Made by a program: the position numbers and the translations under genes. A stretch of 64,000 nucleotides of DNA from Duganella rivi (GTDB lineage Bacteria; Pseudomonadota; Gammaproteobacteria; Burkholderiales; Burkholderiaceae_D): the NCBI RefSeq assembly GCF_009857435.1, contig NZ_WWCK01000006.1, forward strand, positions 124,001 through 188,000, in the 5' to 3' direction. The notes beneath the pieces are model-generated. The model worked only from the letters and a program-made list of their open reading frames with translations, did not search any database and had not been told where the DNA came from. This document shows positions 18,446 to 27,704 of the stretch, one piece after another. Numbering within the stretch: position 1 is the first letter of the stretch; each line of letters begins with the position of its first letter.

Positions 18446-18466
18446 GGCCGCGCACAAGGCGCGGCC
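18446..18466. terminator. GC-rich hairpin after the HPP-CBS gene
   Basis: GGCCGCG (18446-18452) pairs with CGCGGCC (18460-18466). An A-run precedes it on the plus strand and there is no T-run after it, so by form it is a better minus-strand terminator; on the plus strand it is at most a weak one. From here to 18714 I see no further feature apart from presumed promoter sequence for the next gene. Confidence 0.4.
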
Positions 18467-18714
18467 AATGACGTGGCACACTATTTTTATCGCTTGTTCT
18501 TCAACCCGTTCATATGTCCCCCGAAGTTTTTTTTGTTGGTGCCGCAGGAACCCATATTACTCCTCATCTGATAGCCAATCGACAAATTAAATGGCAATCT
18601 GGTAGCAACTATTACCGCTACAAAACAATGTGTCGCTGATACAAAAATTGTCCCCGCGCTAGCCCCTTGATGGCTTATGCTGTCGGCCAACTTTGTTACA
18701 CCGAGGATTTCTAC

Positions 18715-20523
18715 ATGACGTATCGCCGCAACATCATCGCTCCACTGGCCGCCGCCGTCGCGCTGGCCTTCGCGCCGCTGGGCGCTGCCACTGCCGCACC
18801 GGCCGCCAAGGTCAGCGCCGAAGTCGCCGAAGCAGGCCACAAAGCCCTGCTGGCCATTGCAGATCAGTACTACGATGCCGCTGCGCGCTTCGAGCCTATC
18901 GGCGCGACAGAGAATGGCGACAACCGTTTTGACGATCAGCTGGGCATGAGCATTTCGCCGGTGAAGCGCGCAGCGCAATTCAAGCTGTACCGCCAGTTCG
19001 CGCAGCGCCTGAAGGCCGTCAAGCGCGAGCAACTGGTCGAGAGCGACCGCATCAACTACGACATCCTTCAATACGAGCTGAACGGCTTGATCGCCATGGA
19101 ACGCTTCCCCGAGCACCTGCTGCCGCTGAGCCAGATGGACAGCATGCCGGTGACGCTGGCCAATTACGCGGGCGGCGAAGCGTCGCAGCCGATCGGCACT
19201 GTCAAGGAATACGAGGCCTATCTGAGCCGCGTGTCGCAACTGCCGGCGTGGATCGACCAAGCCATCGCCAATATGCGCGAGGGCATGAAAAAAGGCGTGA
19301 CCCAGCCGAAGCCGCTGATGGTGTCGGCCCTGCCCCAGTTCAAGCAATTGCTGAGTGCAACGCCGGAAGCCAGTATTTACTACACGCCGATCACCAAGCT
19401 GCCGGCGTCGTTCCCGGATGCCGACAAGCCGCGTTTGACGGCCGCCTACCGCAACACCATCAACGATAAAGTGATGCCGGCGCTGGTGCGCCTCGCTAAC
19501 TTCATCGAGCACGACTACTTGCCGGCTTGCCGCACCACGACCGGCCTGAGCGCAGTGCCGGACGGCGCAGCCTGGTATCAGGCGCGTGTCGCCAACGCGA
19601 CGACAACTTCGCTTAAACCGGAAGAAATCCACGCGATCGGCCTGAAAGAAGTCGCGCGCATTCAGTCGGAATTTGCCGTGCTCGGCCCGAAATTGGGCTA
19701 CACCGGCCCGGCCGCCGGCTTGCCGGTGTGGGTGGCGGCGCAAGCCAAGTTCTACCCGTTCAAGACGGAAGAGGAAGTGCAAGCGGTCTACCACAAGCTC
19801 AGCGATGTGCTCGACACCAAGCTGCCGCAGATGTTCACCCTGCTGCCGAAAGCCAAGCTGGATCTGCGCCTTGAGCCGGAACTGAGCCGCGCCACCGCTT
19901 CCGACCACTACACCGCACCGGCCGGCGATGGTTCGCGCCCGGGCGTGTTCTGGTCGGTGGTCAATGATCCAAGCAAGTACGGCAGCACCGGCATGACCAC
20001 CTTGTTCCTGCACGAAGGCAAGCCGGGCCACCACTTCCACATCGCCCTGACGCAGGAATTGAATCTGCCGAACTTCCGTAAATTCGGCGGCAACAACGCC
20101 TTCACTGAAGGTTGGGCGCTGTACGCAGAAACCTTGGGCAAGGAAATGGGCTTGTTTGAAGATCCGGCCCAGTACTTCGGCCACCTGAATGATGAGATGC
20201 TGCGCGCCGTGCGTCTGGTGGTGGACACCGGCATGCACGCCAAGGGCTGGACTCGCGAGCAAAGCATCCAGTACATGAAAGATACGCTGGGCTATGACGT
20301 GGTGGCCAAGACCGAGACCGAGCGCTACATGGCTTGGCCGGGTCAGGCGCTGGGCTACAAAGTAGGTTCGCTGAAGATCCAGGAACTGCGCGCGCGTGCT
20401 CAGAAGGCGCTGGGCGACAAGTTCAACCTGCCGGCCTTCCACGCGGTGGTGCTGGGCGACGGCACCGTGCCGCTGGCCCTGCTGGAGCAAAAGGTTGATC
20501 GCTGGATCGCTTCTCAGCAATAA
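18715..20523 (+). CDS. DUF885 family protein, exported putative metallopeptidase
   Basis: 602 aa from ATG 18715, which has GAGG about ten bases upstream and opens with a clean signal peptide (TYRRNIIAPLAAAVALAF...TAAPAA). An open frame extends 16 codons further upstream but would bury the signal. The C-terminal half carries FLHEGKPGHHFH and NAFTEGWALYAE, the HExxxxH-like and downstream Glu motifs seen in DUF885 proteins, which are thought to be zinc peptidases distantly related to carboxypeptidase Taq. Substrate unknown; probably periplasmic. It stands alone and ends at a terminator hairpin. Confidence 0.85.
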   Translation: MTYRRNIIAPLAAAVALAFAPLGAATAAPAAKVSAEVAEAGHKALLAIADQYYDAAARFEPIGATENGDNRFDDQLGMSISPVKRAAQFKLYRQFAQRLKAVKREQLVESDRINYDILQYELNGLIAMERFPEHLLPLSQMDSMPVTLANYAGGEASQPIGTVKEYEAYLSRVSQLPAWIDQAIANMREGMKKGVTQPKPLMVSALPQFKQLLSATPEASIYYTPITKLPASFPDADKPRLTAAYRNTINDKVMPALVRLANFIEHDYLPACRTTTGLSAVPDGAAWYQARVANATTTSLKPEEIHAIGLKEVARIQSEFAVLGPKLGYTGPAAGLPVWVAAQAKFYPFKTEEEVQAVYHKLSDVLDTKLPQMFTLLPKAKLDLRLEPELSRATASDHYTAPAGDGSRPGVFWSVVNDPSKYGSTGMTTLFLHEGKPGHHFHIALTQELNLPNFRKFGGNNAFTEGWALYAETLGKEMGLFEDPAQYFGHLNDEMLRAVRLVVDTGMHAKGWTREQSIQYMKDTLGYDVVAKTETERYMAWPGQALGYKVGSLKIQELRARAQKALGDKFNLPAFHAVVLGDGTVPLALLEQKVDRWIASQQ

Positions 20524-20539
20524 AGCAGTCATCTGAAAA

Positions 20540-20559
20540 GGCGGGCTGTTCGGCCCGCC
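20540..20559. terminator. Bidirectional intrinsic terminator
   Basis: GGCGGGC (20540-20546) and GCCCGCC (20553-20559) form a stem with a six-base loop, preceded by AAAA on the plus strand. It sits between the convergent DUF885 and thioesterase genes, 17 bp from one stop and 10 bp from the other. Confidence 0.7.
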
Positions 20560-20569
20560 TCCTCCACGC

Positions 20570-20983
20570 TTACTTCACGTAACGCTTAATGCTGGCGATC
20601 ACCGCCTCCGGCAGCGCGGTGATTTGCTTGGCATGGTTGGCAAACACGATTTGCTGACGCCCCACCGACACCGGCTTGCCGCCCGCAAAAAACCGGAACT
20701 CCAGCCAAAAGGAGCACTTCTTCACGTCATAGGCGTTCAACTCGCAAGCGATGTCCTGGAACGGGAAGGTCTCGTGCAAATAGTCCTGCTCCGCGTGCTT
20801 GGTAATGAATACGCCTTCGTTTTGCAGCATGTCGCGCGAAATACACTCGAAGAACCACTTTTCGCGGCAGATACCTTGCCATTCGAAGTAGCGGGCGAAA
20901 TAGGTGTTGCCATAGGCATTAGAGTCCTTCAGGTAGATGGTCAGGGAATGGGTGAAGGTTTGGTTGGTCACTTGCATCAGCAT
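20570..20983 (-). CDS. Hotdog-fold acyl-CoA thioesterase family protein
   Basis: 137 aa. LKDSNAYGNTYFARYFEWQG is the catalytic-loop region of the 4-hydroxybenzoyl-CoA thioesterase/YbgC superfamily, and the following CREKWFF matches the branch found with polyketide and enediyne systems. The usual first catalytic Asp is in DSN. It likely releases acyl chains from CoA or a carrier protein; no synthase is adjacent. ATG 20983 is preceded by AAGGAG at good spacing. Monocistronic. Confidence 0.75.
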   Translation of the reverse strand: MLMQVTNQTFTHSLTIYLKDSNAYGNTYFARYFEWQGICREKWFFECISRDMLQNEGVFITKHAEQDYLHETFPFQDIACELNAYDVKKCSFWLEFRFFAGGKPVSVGRQQIVFANHAKQITALPEAVIASIKRYVK

Positions 20984-21155
20984 GATGAGACTCCTTAAGT
21001 AGTTGGATGGTTACCCGGCAACCGGGCAGCACCACTACGCGGGAGTTGGCGTGAAGGAAGTTTGATCTGGCGCAAAGGCTGTTACGAAAAACAAGCGAGG
21101 CTGTTCAGCAAGCGCAATACTTGTCTGACCTCTCAACTTGTCTGGAACCAGCATC

Positions 21156-22532
21156 ATGCACTCCCTTCTGCCCGCCGTGGTCTCCCTGCTGTTCCTGTGC
21201 TACGGCGCTTACGTGCTGCACTCGCGCGGGGTCAGCCGCATCAGCCTGACCTTCTTCCTGCTGTGCAGCACCACCTTTTGCTGGCAATTCACGTGGGCCA
21301 TCCTGTTCCAGATGCATGACGCGCACGAGGCGCTGTCGCTGGCCAAGCTCGGCTACCTGATGATCTTGTTCCTGCCGACCACGCTGTACCACTTCATCTC
21401 GGAGTTGGCGGCACAGCGCGGCGAGGGGCGCTGGGTAGCGCTGTCCTATGGCATGGCCGGGGTGCTGGGTCTGCTGCTGCTGACCACGGACTGGGTGGTG
21501 GCCGGGCTGTATCCATATTTCTTCGGCTACTACCCTAAGGCCGGCCTGCTGCATCCCTTGCACTTGCTGCAAACTGCGCTGGTGGTCGGGCGCGGGCTGT
21601 GGCTGCTGTACCGGCGTCAGCGCATGGCGGTTTCCACCGAGCGCACCCGGCTGCGCTATTGCCTGGTCAGCTTACTGATCTACTTTTTTGCCTCGGTTGA
21701 TTACCTGTGCAACTACGGCGTGCAGTTTTACCCGCCGGGCGTGCTGTTTGTCGCCACCAGCCTCGGCCTGATTGCCCAGGCCATGGTGCGCTACAACTTG
21801 CTGGCCGATCCGCTGGAGGTTGCGGCCACCATCGCCCACGAGATGCGCACGCCGCTGGCGACCATCCGCAACCAGTCGCGCGTACTCAGCCGGTGCTTGC
21901 CGGAATTGTTGGCAGGCTACCAGCGGGCGGTTGAGCAGCAATTGCTGGCGCCGACGCTGTCGGCAGCGCAGTTGCAATACTTGCATCAGTTTAATCAGCA
22001 CATCGAAACCGAGATCAGCCGCTCCAATTTTATCGTCGACATGATGCTGGCCTCGGCGCGCGCCGGCACGCTGGCGCGTAGCGATTTTGCCAACCATTCA
22101 ATCAAGAAATGCGTGGACGAGGCGCTGGCCAGTTATCCGTTTGAAACGTCGATGCGGGAAAAAGTCCGGGTGCGCGGCGGTGAAGACTTCACCTTTTTCG
22201 GCTCGGACGTGCTGCTGGTGTACGTGCTGTACAACCTGTTCAAGAATGCCTTGCACGCGATTAAAGCGGCGGGCCGGGGCGAAGTGGAGATTCGTTTAAT
22301 GGGCCGGCAATTAACGGTAACGGACACCGGCGTGGGTATTCCCGACGATATATTGCCCCATGTATTTGAACCGTTTTATAGCACCGGCGGAACTGGATTG
22401 GGATTGGCGTTTTGCCGGAAAGTGATTACTGCGTTTGGCGGCAATATTCAATGTGAATCACAGGCGGGAAAATATACGCGCTTTGCTTTATCGTTTCCTA
22501 CCCGGCCAATTGATTTAAATCGTCGCCGCTGA
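21156..22532 (+). CDS. Orphan sensor histidine kinase, CqsS/LqsS-like
   Basis: 458 aa from ATG 21156. About seven hydrophobic helices (residues 1-215) are followed by the phosphoacceptor region IAHEMRTPLATI (His228) and an ATPase domain with N-box YNLFKNALHAI, G1 DTGVGIPDD and G2 GGTGLGLAFCRKVI. From memory, the kinase core is strikingly like CAI-1 sensor CqsS: FFGSD, FCRKV, AFGG and a closing FALSFP in the same order. No receiver domain and no autoinducer synthase are present. The neighbour downstream is a convergent winged-helix regulator that overlaps its last 35 bp. It probably signals through an unlinked response regulator. A TTG at 21138 is a less likely start. Confidence 0.8.
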   Translation: MHSLLPAVVSLLFLCYGAYVLHSRGVSRISLTFFLLCSTTFCWQFTWAILFQMHDAHEALSLAKLGYLMILFLPTTLYHFISELAAQRGEGRWVALSYGMAGVLGLLLLTTDWVVAGLYPYFFGYYPKAGLLHPLHLLQTALVVGRGLWLLYRRQRMAVSTERTRLRYCLVSLLIYFFASVDYLCNYGVQFYPPGVLFVATSLGLIAQAMVRYNLLADPLEVAATIAHEMRTPLATIRNQSRVLSRCLPELLAGYQRAVEQQLLAPTLSAAQLQYLHQFNQHIETEISRSNFIVDMMLASARAGTLARSDFANHSIKKCVDEALASYPFETSMREKVRVRGGEDFTFFGSDVLLVYVLYNLFKNALHAIKAAGRGEVEIRLMGRQLTVTDTGVGIPDDILPHVFEPFYSTGGTGLGLAFCRKVITAFGGNIQCESQAGKYTRFALSFPTRPIDLNRRR

Positions 22533-23112
22533 CTTTTTCCAAATCCGTTTCATCGCCCAAAACATAAATCTTTTGACCGCGCAAAACCTCCAGAATAAAT
22601 GGCTGTTGTTCGCGCAGGCGGCGTTTAAAATCGGGAATAGAATAAAGGTTGGGATTGATTTTACGGCGCAATAAACGTTCAGCGACCGGCAGGCGCGATA
22701 ATAACTCGCCGTAGCTGGTGTTATCGCCGATCAGCAGTAATTCAACGGCAGTATCCATGCCTTCGTGTTCCTTGGCGGTGGCGCCATAAACAAAGGCCAC
22801 ATTCAACACGTGCTGCAAAGGGGCCAGTGCCGAATTCAACACGCTGACCAGGCCGAAGGTTTTTTTCACCAGGCCGCTCAATTCGCCGAATACGATGCAA
22901 TCCTTGTTCGGCTTAAACCGACGCACATTGCCGATGCGCTCAGACACGATCACGCCCGACTCGTGCAGCCGCTTCAGCTCGCGCTGCGCCGATGCGCTGC
23001 CCAGTCCGGTGAGGCGCATGATCTCATTCAAGTGGAAACCTTGATTGACACGTACAAACAGCAAGCCCAGCAGTTTCTGCTGGGCGGGAGTGAAGAGGGC
23101 TTGAGCAATCAT
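22498..23112 (-). CDS. Winged-helix regulator with nucleotidyltransferase-like C-terminus
   Basis: 204 aa. Residues 1-75 are an ArsR/MarR-like winged helix (LFVRVNQGFHLNEIMRLTGLGSASAQRELKRLHESG). The C-terminal part (VLNVAFVYGATAKEHEG...VELLLIGD) matches the layout of a minimal nucleotidyltransferase fold attached to such regulators, but the catalytic GS...SDxD pattern is not recognisable, so it is probably a dead sensor domain. Target unknown. Its 3' end overlaps the convergent sensor kinase gene by 35 bp. The 290 bp between it and rpoC hold only the rpoC terminator and presumed promoter sequence. Confidence 0.7.
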   Translation of the reverse strand: MIAQALFTPAQQKLLGLLFVRVNQGFHLNEIMRLTGLGSASAQRELKRLHESGVIVSERIGNVRRFKPNKDCIVFGELSGLVKKTFGLVSVLNSALAPLQHVLNVAFVYGATAKEHEGMDTAVELLLIGDNTSYGELLSRLPVAERLLRRKINPNLYSIPDFKRRLREQQPFILEVLRGQKIYVLGDETDLEKVSGDDLNQLAG

Positions 23113-23360
23113 GAGCCAAATCTTAGCATGAACGAACTATTTGCTGGCATGTAAAAGAAGCGGATTCACAATGTATCATCACGCAACAAGCGGCATCTCT
23201 TTCCCTGCGACAAGCCCTTGCCACGCTACTGCTCAATTATTGAGCATGCCATCGCAACACCGCTGACGTACGCGGCCGTAAATCGAGACGCGACTTATCT
23301 AAATATTTAAAAGAGATATTAATCTGCTTTGCGCACCAATTAATATATTCGAGAATAAAA

Positions 23361-23384
23361 AAACGGCACCCGCAGGTGCCGTTT
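23361..23384 (-). terminator. Intrinsic terminator of the rpoBC operon
   Basis: AAACGGCACC (23361-23370) and GGTGCCGTTT (23375-23384) make a perfect 10-bp stem with loop CGCA. On the minus strand it is followed by a long T-run, 19 bp after the rpoC stop. It marks the end of the transcription block; the str operon (rpsL) does not follow. Confidence 0.9.
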
Positions 23385-23402
23385 TTATTTAGCGCAGATT
23401 AA

Positions 23403-26400
23403 TTACGCTTCGTCGCTGTGTGGAGCCACTTCGGTGGTTTCCACGTCGGCGCCGGACATGGCGGCTTTTTCAGCTGCCAGCAGAGCTTGACGCTCTTCGA
23501 CTTCCCACTGCTCTTTCTCTTTACGAGCGCGGTGGAATGCCAGACCGGTACCGCCTGGAATCAGACGACCCACAATCACGTTTTCTTTCAGACCACGCAG
23601 ACCATCGCGTTTGCCCATAATTGCAGCTTCGGTCAGAACACGGGTGGTTTCCTGGAACGATGCAGCCGAAATGAACGAATCGGTCGACAGCGATGCTTTG
23701 GTAATACCCAGCAGCACGTTTTCGTACGTTGCAGGGATCTTATTCTCTGCATTAACGCGATCGTTTTCTTCCAGCAGTTCCGAACGCTCCACTTGCTCGC
23801 CAACGATGTAGTTGGTGTCGCCAGCATTGGTGATCTGAACACGACGCAGCATCTGGCGAACGATCACCTCGATGTGCTTGTCGTTAATCTTCACGCCCTG
23901 CAGACGGTACACGTCCTGCACTTCGTCAACGATGTAGCGCGCCAGGGCTTCGATACCCAGCAGGCGCAGGATGTCTTGTGGATCGGCCGGGCCGTCAACA
24001 ATCATCTCACCTTTGTTCACCACTTGGCCGTCGTGCACCAGCACTTGTTTATCCTTGGTAATCAGGAACTCGTGCTTGTTGCCGTCCATGTCGGTGATTT
24101 CCAGACGCTGCTTACCCTTGGTTTCTTTACCGAAGGCAACAGTACCGGTAACTTCCGCCAGCATGCCCGCATCTTTCGGCGAACGTGCTTCGAACAGCTC
24201 GGCAACGCGTGGCAGACCACCGGTAATGTCACGGGTTTTCTGCGATTCGGTCGGGATACGCGCCAGAACCTCACCCACGGACACTTGCTGGCCGTCTTTC
24301 ACCATGATCAGTGCGCCAACCTGGAAACCGATCGCCACAGCGTGTTCGGTGCCGGCAATCTTCACTTCGTGGCCATCTTCGTTCAGCAGTTTCACCTGCG
24401 GACGCATGGTCTTGGTCAGCGAACCGCGACGTTTCGCGTCGATGACCACCAGGGTCGCCAGACCGGTCACTTCGTCCACCTGACGGGCTACGGTCACGCC
24501 TTCTTCGACGTTCTCGAAACGCACCGTACCGGCGTACTCGGTAATGATCGGACGGGTCAGCGGATCCCAGGTTGCCAGGGCGGTACCGGCTTTAACGGCC
24601 AGGCCATCCTTGACGATCAGGGTCGCGCCGTACGGCACTTTGTGGCGCTCGCGCTCACGGCCGTGGTCGTCGGTGATCAGGACTTCGCCCGAACGGGAAA
24701 TGACGATTTGCGCGCCTTTGCCGTTGGTCACATAACGCATGGTCGAGGTGAAGCGGATGGTGCCGTTCGACTTGGCTTCCACCGACGACGCCACTGCTGC
24801 ACGCGATGCCGCACCACCGATGTGGAAGGTACGCATGGTCAGCTGGGTACCCGGCTCACCGATCGACTGCGCTGCCACCACACCAACTGCTTCGCCGGCG
24901 TTGACCAGCAGGCCGCGGCCCAGATCACGGCCGTAGCACTTGGCGCACAGGCCGTAGCGGGTGTCGCAAGTCAGCGGGGTACGGACTTTGACTTCGTCGA
25001 TACCAACGCGTTCGATCTCTTCCACCATGTCTTCGTCCAGCAGGGTGCCGGCTTCGTACAGGGTAGCCTGGGTTTCTGGATTGACGATGTCAGTACCAGC
25101 CACACGGCCCAAGATACGGTCGCGCAGGGCTTCGATCACTTCACCGCCCTCAACCATTGCCTTCATCACGGTACCGTTGCTGGTGCCGCAATCGTCTTCA
25201 ATCACCACCAGATCCTGGGTCACGTCCACCAGACGACGGGTCAGGTAACCCGAGTTTGCGGTTTTCAGTGCCGTATCCGCCAGACCTTTACGAGCGCCGT
25301 GGGTCGAGATGAAGTACTGCAGAACGTTCAGACCTTCGCGGAAGTTCGCGGTAATCGGCGTTTCAATAATCGAACCGTCCGGTTTCGCCATCAGACCACG
25401 CATACCCGCCAGCTGGCGAATCTGTGCGGCCGAACCACGTGCGCCCGAGTCAGCCATCATGTAAATCGCGTTGAACGATTCCTGGGTCGACTTGGTGCCG
25501 TCACGCTTGATGACGTCTTCCACTTTCAGCTGGTCCATCATGGCCTTGCCGACTTCGTCGGAAGTCTTGCCCCAGATGTCGACCACTTTGTTGTAACGCT
25601 CGCCAGCGGTCACCAGACCCGAAGCGTACTGCTGCTCGATCTGTTTGACTTCCGACTCGGCGGTCGAAATCAGGGTGACTTTTTGTGGCGGTACCAGCAT
25701 GTCGTCCACGCAGATCGAAATACCGGCGCGGGTTGCCAGGCGGAAGCCCGACTGCATCAGCTGGTCAGCGAACACCACGGTAGCGCGCAGGCCGCACTTA
25801 CGGAACGAGGTGTTGATCAGCTTGGAAATTTCTTTCTTCTTCAGGGCGCGGTTCAGCACGCTGAAAGGCAGACCTTTCGGCAGAATTTCCGACAGGATGG
25901 CGCGGCCAACCGTGGTTTCGTAACGGGTCACGGTGCGAACGAATTCGCCCGTCGCTGGATCTTTTGGATGCTCAACGATACGTACGGTAATACGGGTGGT
26001 CAGTTCCACTTCCTTGTTGTCGTAAGCACGGATGACTTCCGACACGTCAGGGAACAGCATGCCTTCGTTCTTGGCATTGATCGCTTCGCGGGTCGCGTAG
26101 TACAGACCCAGCACGATATCCTGCGAAGGAACGATCGATGGTTCGCCGTTCGATGGGAACAGGATGTTGTTCGAAGCCAGCATCAGGGTGCGGGCTTCCA
26201 TCTGTGCTTCGATCGACAGCGGAACGTGAACTGCCATCTGGTCACCGTCGAAGTCAGCATTGAATGCCGCGCAAACGAGTGGGTGCAGCTGGATTGCTTT
26301 GCCTTCGATCAGGACTGGCTCGAACGCCTGGATGCCCAGACGGTGCAGGGTTGGTGCACGGTTCAGCATGATCGGGTGTTCGCGGATCACGTCTTCCAGG

Positions 26401-27632
26401 ATGTCCCAAACCACTGGTTCTTGAATCTCAACCAGTTTCTTGGCAGCCTTGATGGTGGTCGCCAGACCCATCAGTTCCAGCTTGTTGAAGATGAATGGCT
26501 TGAACAGTTCCAGCGCCATCAGCTTCGGCAGACCGCACTGGTGCAGTTTCAGCTGCGGGCCCACCACGATCACCGAACGGCCCGAGTAGTCGACGCGCTT
26601 ACCCAGCAAGTTCTGACGGAAGCGGCCGCCCTTACCCTTGATCATCTCAGCCAGCGATTTCAGCGGACGCTTGTTGGCGCCAGTCATCGCTTTGCCGCGA
26701 CGGCCGTTGTCCAGCAGCGAGTCTACCGCTTCTTGCAGCATGCGCTTTTCGTTACGCGTGATGATCTCTGGAGCGCGCAGCTCCATCAGGCGTTTCAGAC
26801 GGTTGTTACGGTTGATGACGCGACGATACAGGTCATTCAGGTCCGAGGTCGCGAAACGGCCGCCGTCCAGTGGCACCAGTGGACGCAGTTCCGGTGGCAG
26901 CACCGGCAGTACTTCCATGATCATCCACTCAGGCTTGATGCCCGAACGCTGGAACGCTTCCAGCACTTTCAGACGCTTGGCGTATTTCTTGATCTTGGCT
27001 TCGGACTTCGATTCCTTCAGTTCCACGCGCAGGGTCTCGGCATCGCGGTGGATGTCGATCGAGCGCAGCAGTTCGCGGATACCTTCAGCGCCCATGAAGG
27101 CGGTGAAGTCGTCGCCGTACTCTTCGTACTTGGCGGCGTAGTCGTCTTCCGACATGATCTGGCACTTCTTCAGCGGGGTCATGCCTGGATCGGTCACGAC
27201 ATATGCTTCGAAGTACAGCACGCGTTCGATATCGCGCAGGGTCATGTCCAGAACCATGCCCAGACGCGACGGCAGCGATTTCAGGAACCAGATGTGCGCA
27301 GTTGGCGACGCCAGTTCGATGTGGCCCATGCGCTCACGGCGCACCTTGGCCAGCGTCACTTCAACGCCGCACTTTTCGCAGATCACGCCGCGGTGTTTCA
27401 GGCGCTTGTACTTGCCGCACAGGCATTCGTAGTCTTTGATTGGGCCAAAGATTTTGGCGCAGAACAGACCATCGCGCTCTGGCTTGAAGGTACGGTAGTT
27501 GATGGTTTCCGGCTTTTTAACTTCGCCGTAGGACCACGAACGGATTTTTTCAGGCGAAGCGAGACCGATTTTGATCGCGTCAAAGGTCTCGTTCGTCTGT
27601 ACTTGCTTGAATAGATCGAGCAGTGCTTTCAT
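23403..27632 (-). CDS. rpoC: DNA-directed RNA polymerase subunit beta'
   Basis: 1409 aa, normal length for betaproteobacteria. It carries the N-terminal zinc site (CLCGKYKRLKHRGVICEKC), the catalytic NADFDGDQMAVH triad of Asp residues that binds the active-site Mg, and the second Cys cluster CDTRYGLCAKC. It forms the catalytic cleft of RNA polymerase with RpoB. It is last in the operon, 72 bp after rpoB, and is followed by a strong terminator. No frameshift or unusual insertion seen. Confidence 0.99.
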   Translation of the reverse strand: MKALLDLFKQVQTNETFDAIKIGLASPEKIRSWSYGEVKKPETINYRTFKPERDGLFCAKIFGPIKDYECLCGKYKRLKHRGVICEKCGVEVTLAKVRRERMGHIELASPTAHIWFLKSLPSRLGMVLDMTLRDIERVLYFEAYVVTDPGMTPLKKCQIMSEDDYAAKYEEYGDDFTAFMGAEGIRELLRSIDIHRDAETLRVELKESKSEAKIKKYAKRLKVLEAFQRSGIKPEWMIMEVLPVLPPELRPLVPLDGGRFATSDLNDLYRRVINRNNRLKRLMELRAPEIITRNEKRMLQEAVDSLLDNGRRGKAMTGANKRPLKSLAEMIKGKGGRFRQNLLGKRVDYSGRSVIVVGPQLKLHQCGLPKLMALELFKPFIFNKLELMGLATTIKAAKKLVEIQEPVVWDILEDVIREHPIMLNRAPTLHRLGIQAFEPVLIEGKAIQLHPLVCAAFNADFDGDQMAVHVPLSIEAQMEARTLMLASNNILFPSNGEPSIVPSQDIVLGLYYATREAINAKNEGMLFPDVSEVIRAYDNKEVELTTRITVRIVEHPKDPATGEFVRTVTRYETTVGRAILSEILPKGLPFSVLNRALKKKEISKLINTSFRKCGLRATVVFADQLMQSGFRLATRAGISICVDDMLVPPQKVTLISTAESEVKQIEQQYASGLVTAGERYNKVVDIWGKTSDEVGKAMMDQLKVEDVIKRDGTKSTQESFNAIYMMADSGARGSAAQIRQLAGMRGLMAKPDGSIIETPITANFREGLNVLQYFISTHGARKGLADTALKTANSGYLTRRLVDVTQDLVVIEDDCGTSNGTVMKAMVEGGEVIEALRDRILGRVAGTDIVNPETQATLYEAGTLLDEDMVEEIERVGIDEVKVRTPLTCDTRYGLCAKCYGRDLGRGLLVNAGEAVGVVAAQSIGEPGTQLTMRTFHIGGAASRAAVASSVEAKSNGTIRFTSTMRYVTNGKGAQIVISRSGEVLITDDHGRERERHKVPYGATLIVKDGLAVKAGTALATWDPLTRPIITEYAGTVRFENVEEGVTVARQVDEVTGLATLVVIDAKRRGSLTKTMRPQVKLLNEDGHEVKIAGTEHAVAIGFQVGALIMVKDGQQVSVGEVLARIPTESQKTRDITGGLPRVAELFEARSPKDAGMLAEVTGTVAFGKETKGKQRLEITDMDGNKHEFLITKDKQVLVHDGQVVNKGEMIVDGPADPQDILRLLGIEALARYIVDEVQDVYRLQGVKINDKHIEVIVRQMLRRVQITNAGDTNYIVGEQVERSELLEENDRVNAENKIPATYENVLLGITKASLSTDSFISAASFQETTRVLTEAAIMGKRDGLRGLKENVIVGRLIPGGTGLAFHRARKEKEQWEVEERQALLAAEKAAMSGADVETTEVAPHSDEA

Positions 27633-27665
27633 GTATCACTCCAGGTAGTGATGAATTCTTAAACT

Positions 27666-27691
27666 GCCCCGCCGGCGAAAGCCAGCGGGGC
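27666..27691 (-). other. Hairpin in the rpoB-rpoC spacer
   Basis: GCCCCGC (27666-27672) pairs with GCGGGGC (27685-27691), with a further GGC/GCC inner stem. There is no T-run, so it is likely an mRNA-stability or processing element rather than a terminator. Confidence 0.45.
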
Positions 27692-27704
27692 GGCGGCCAG
27701 TGTC

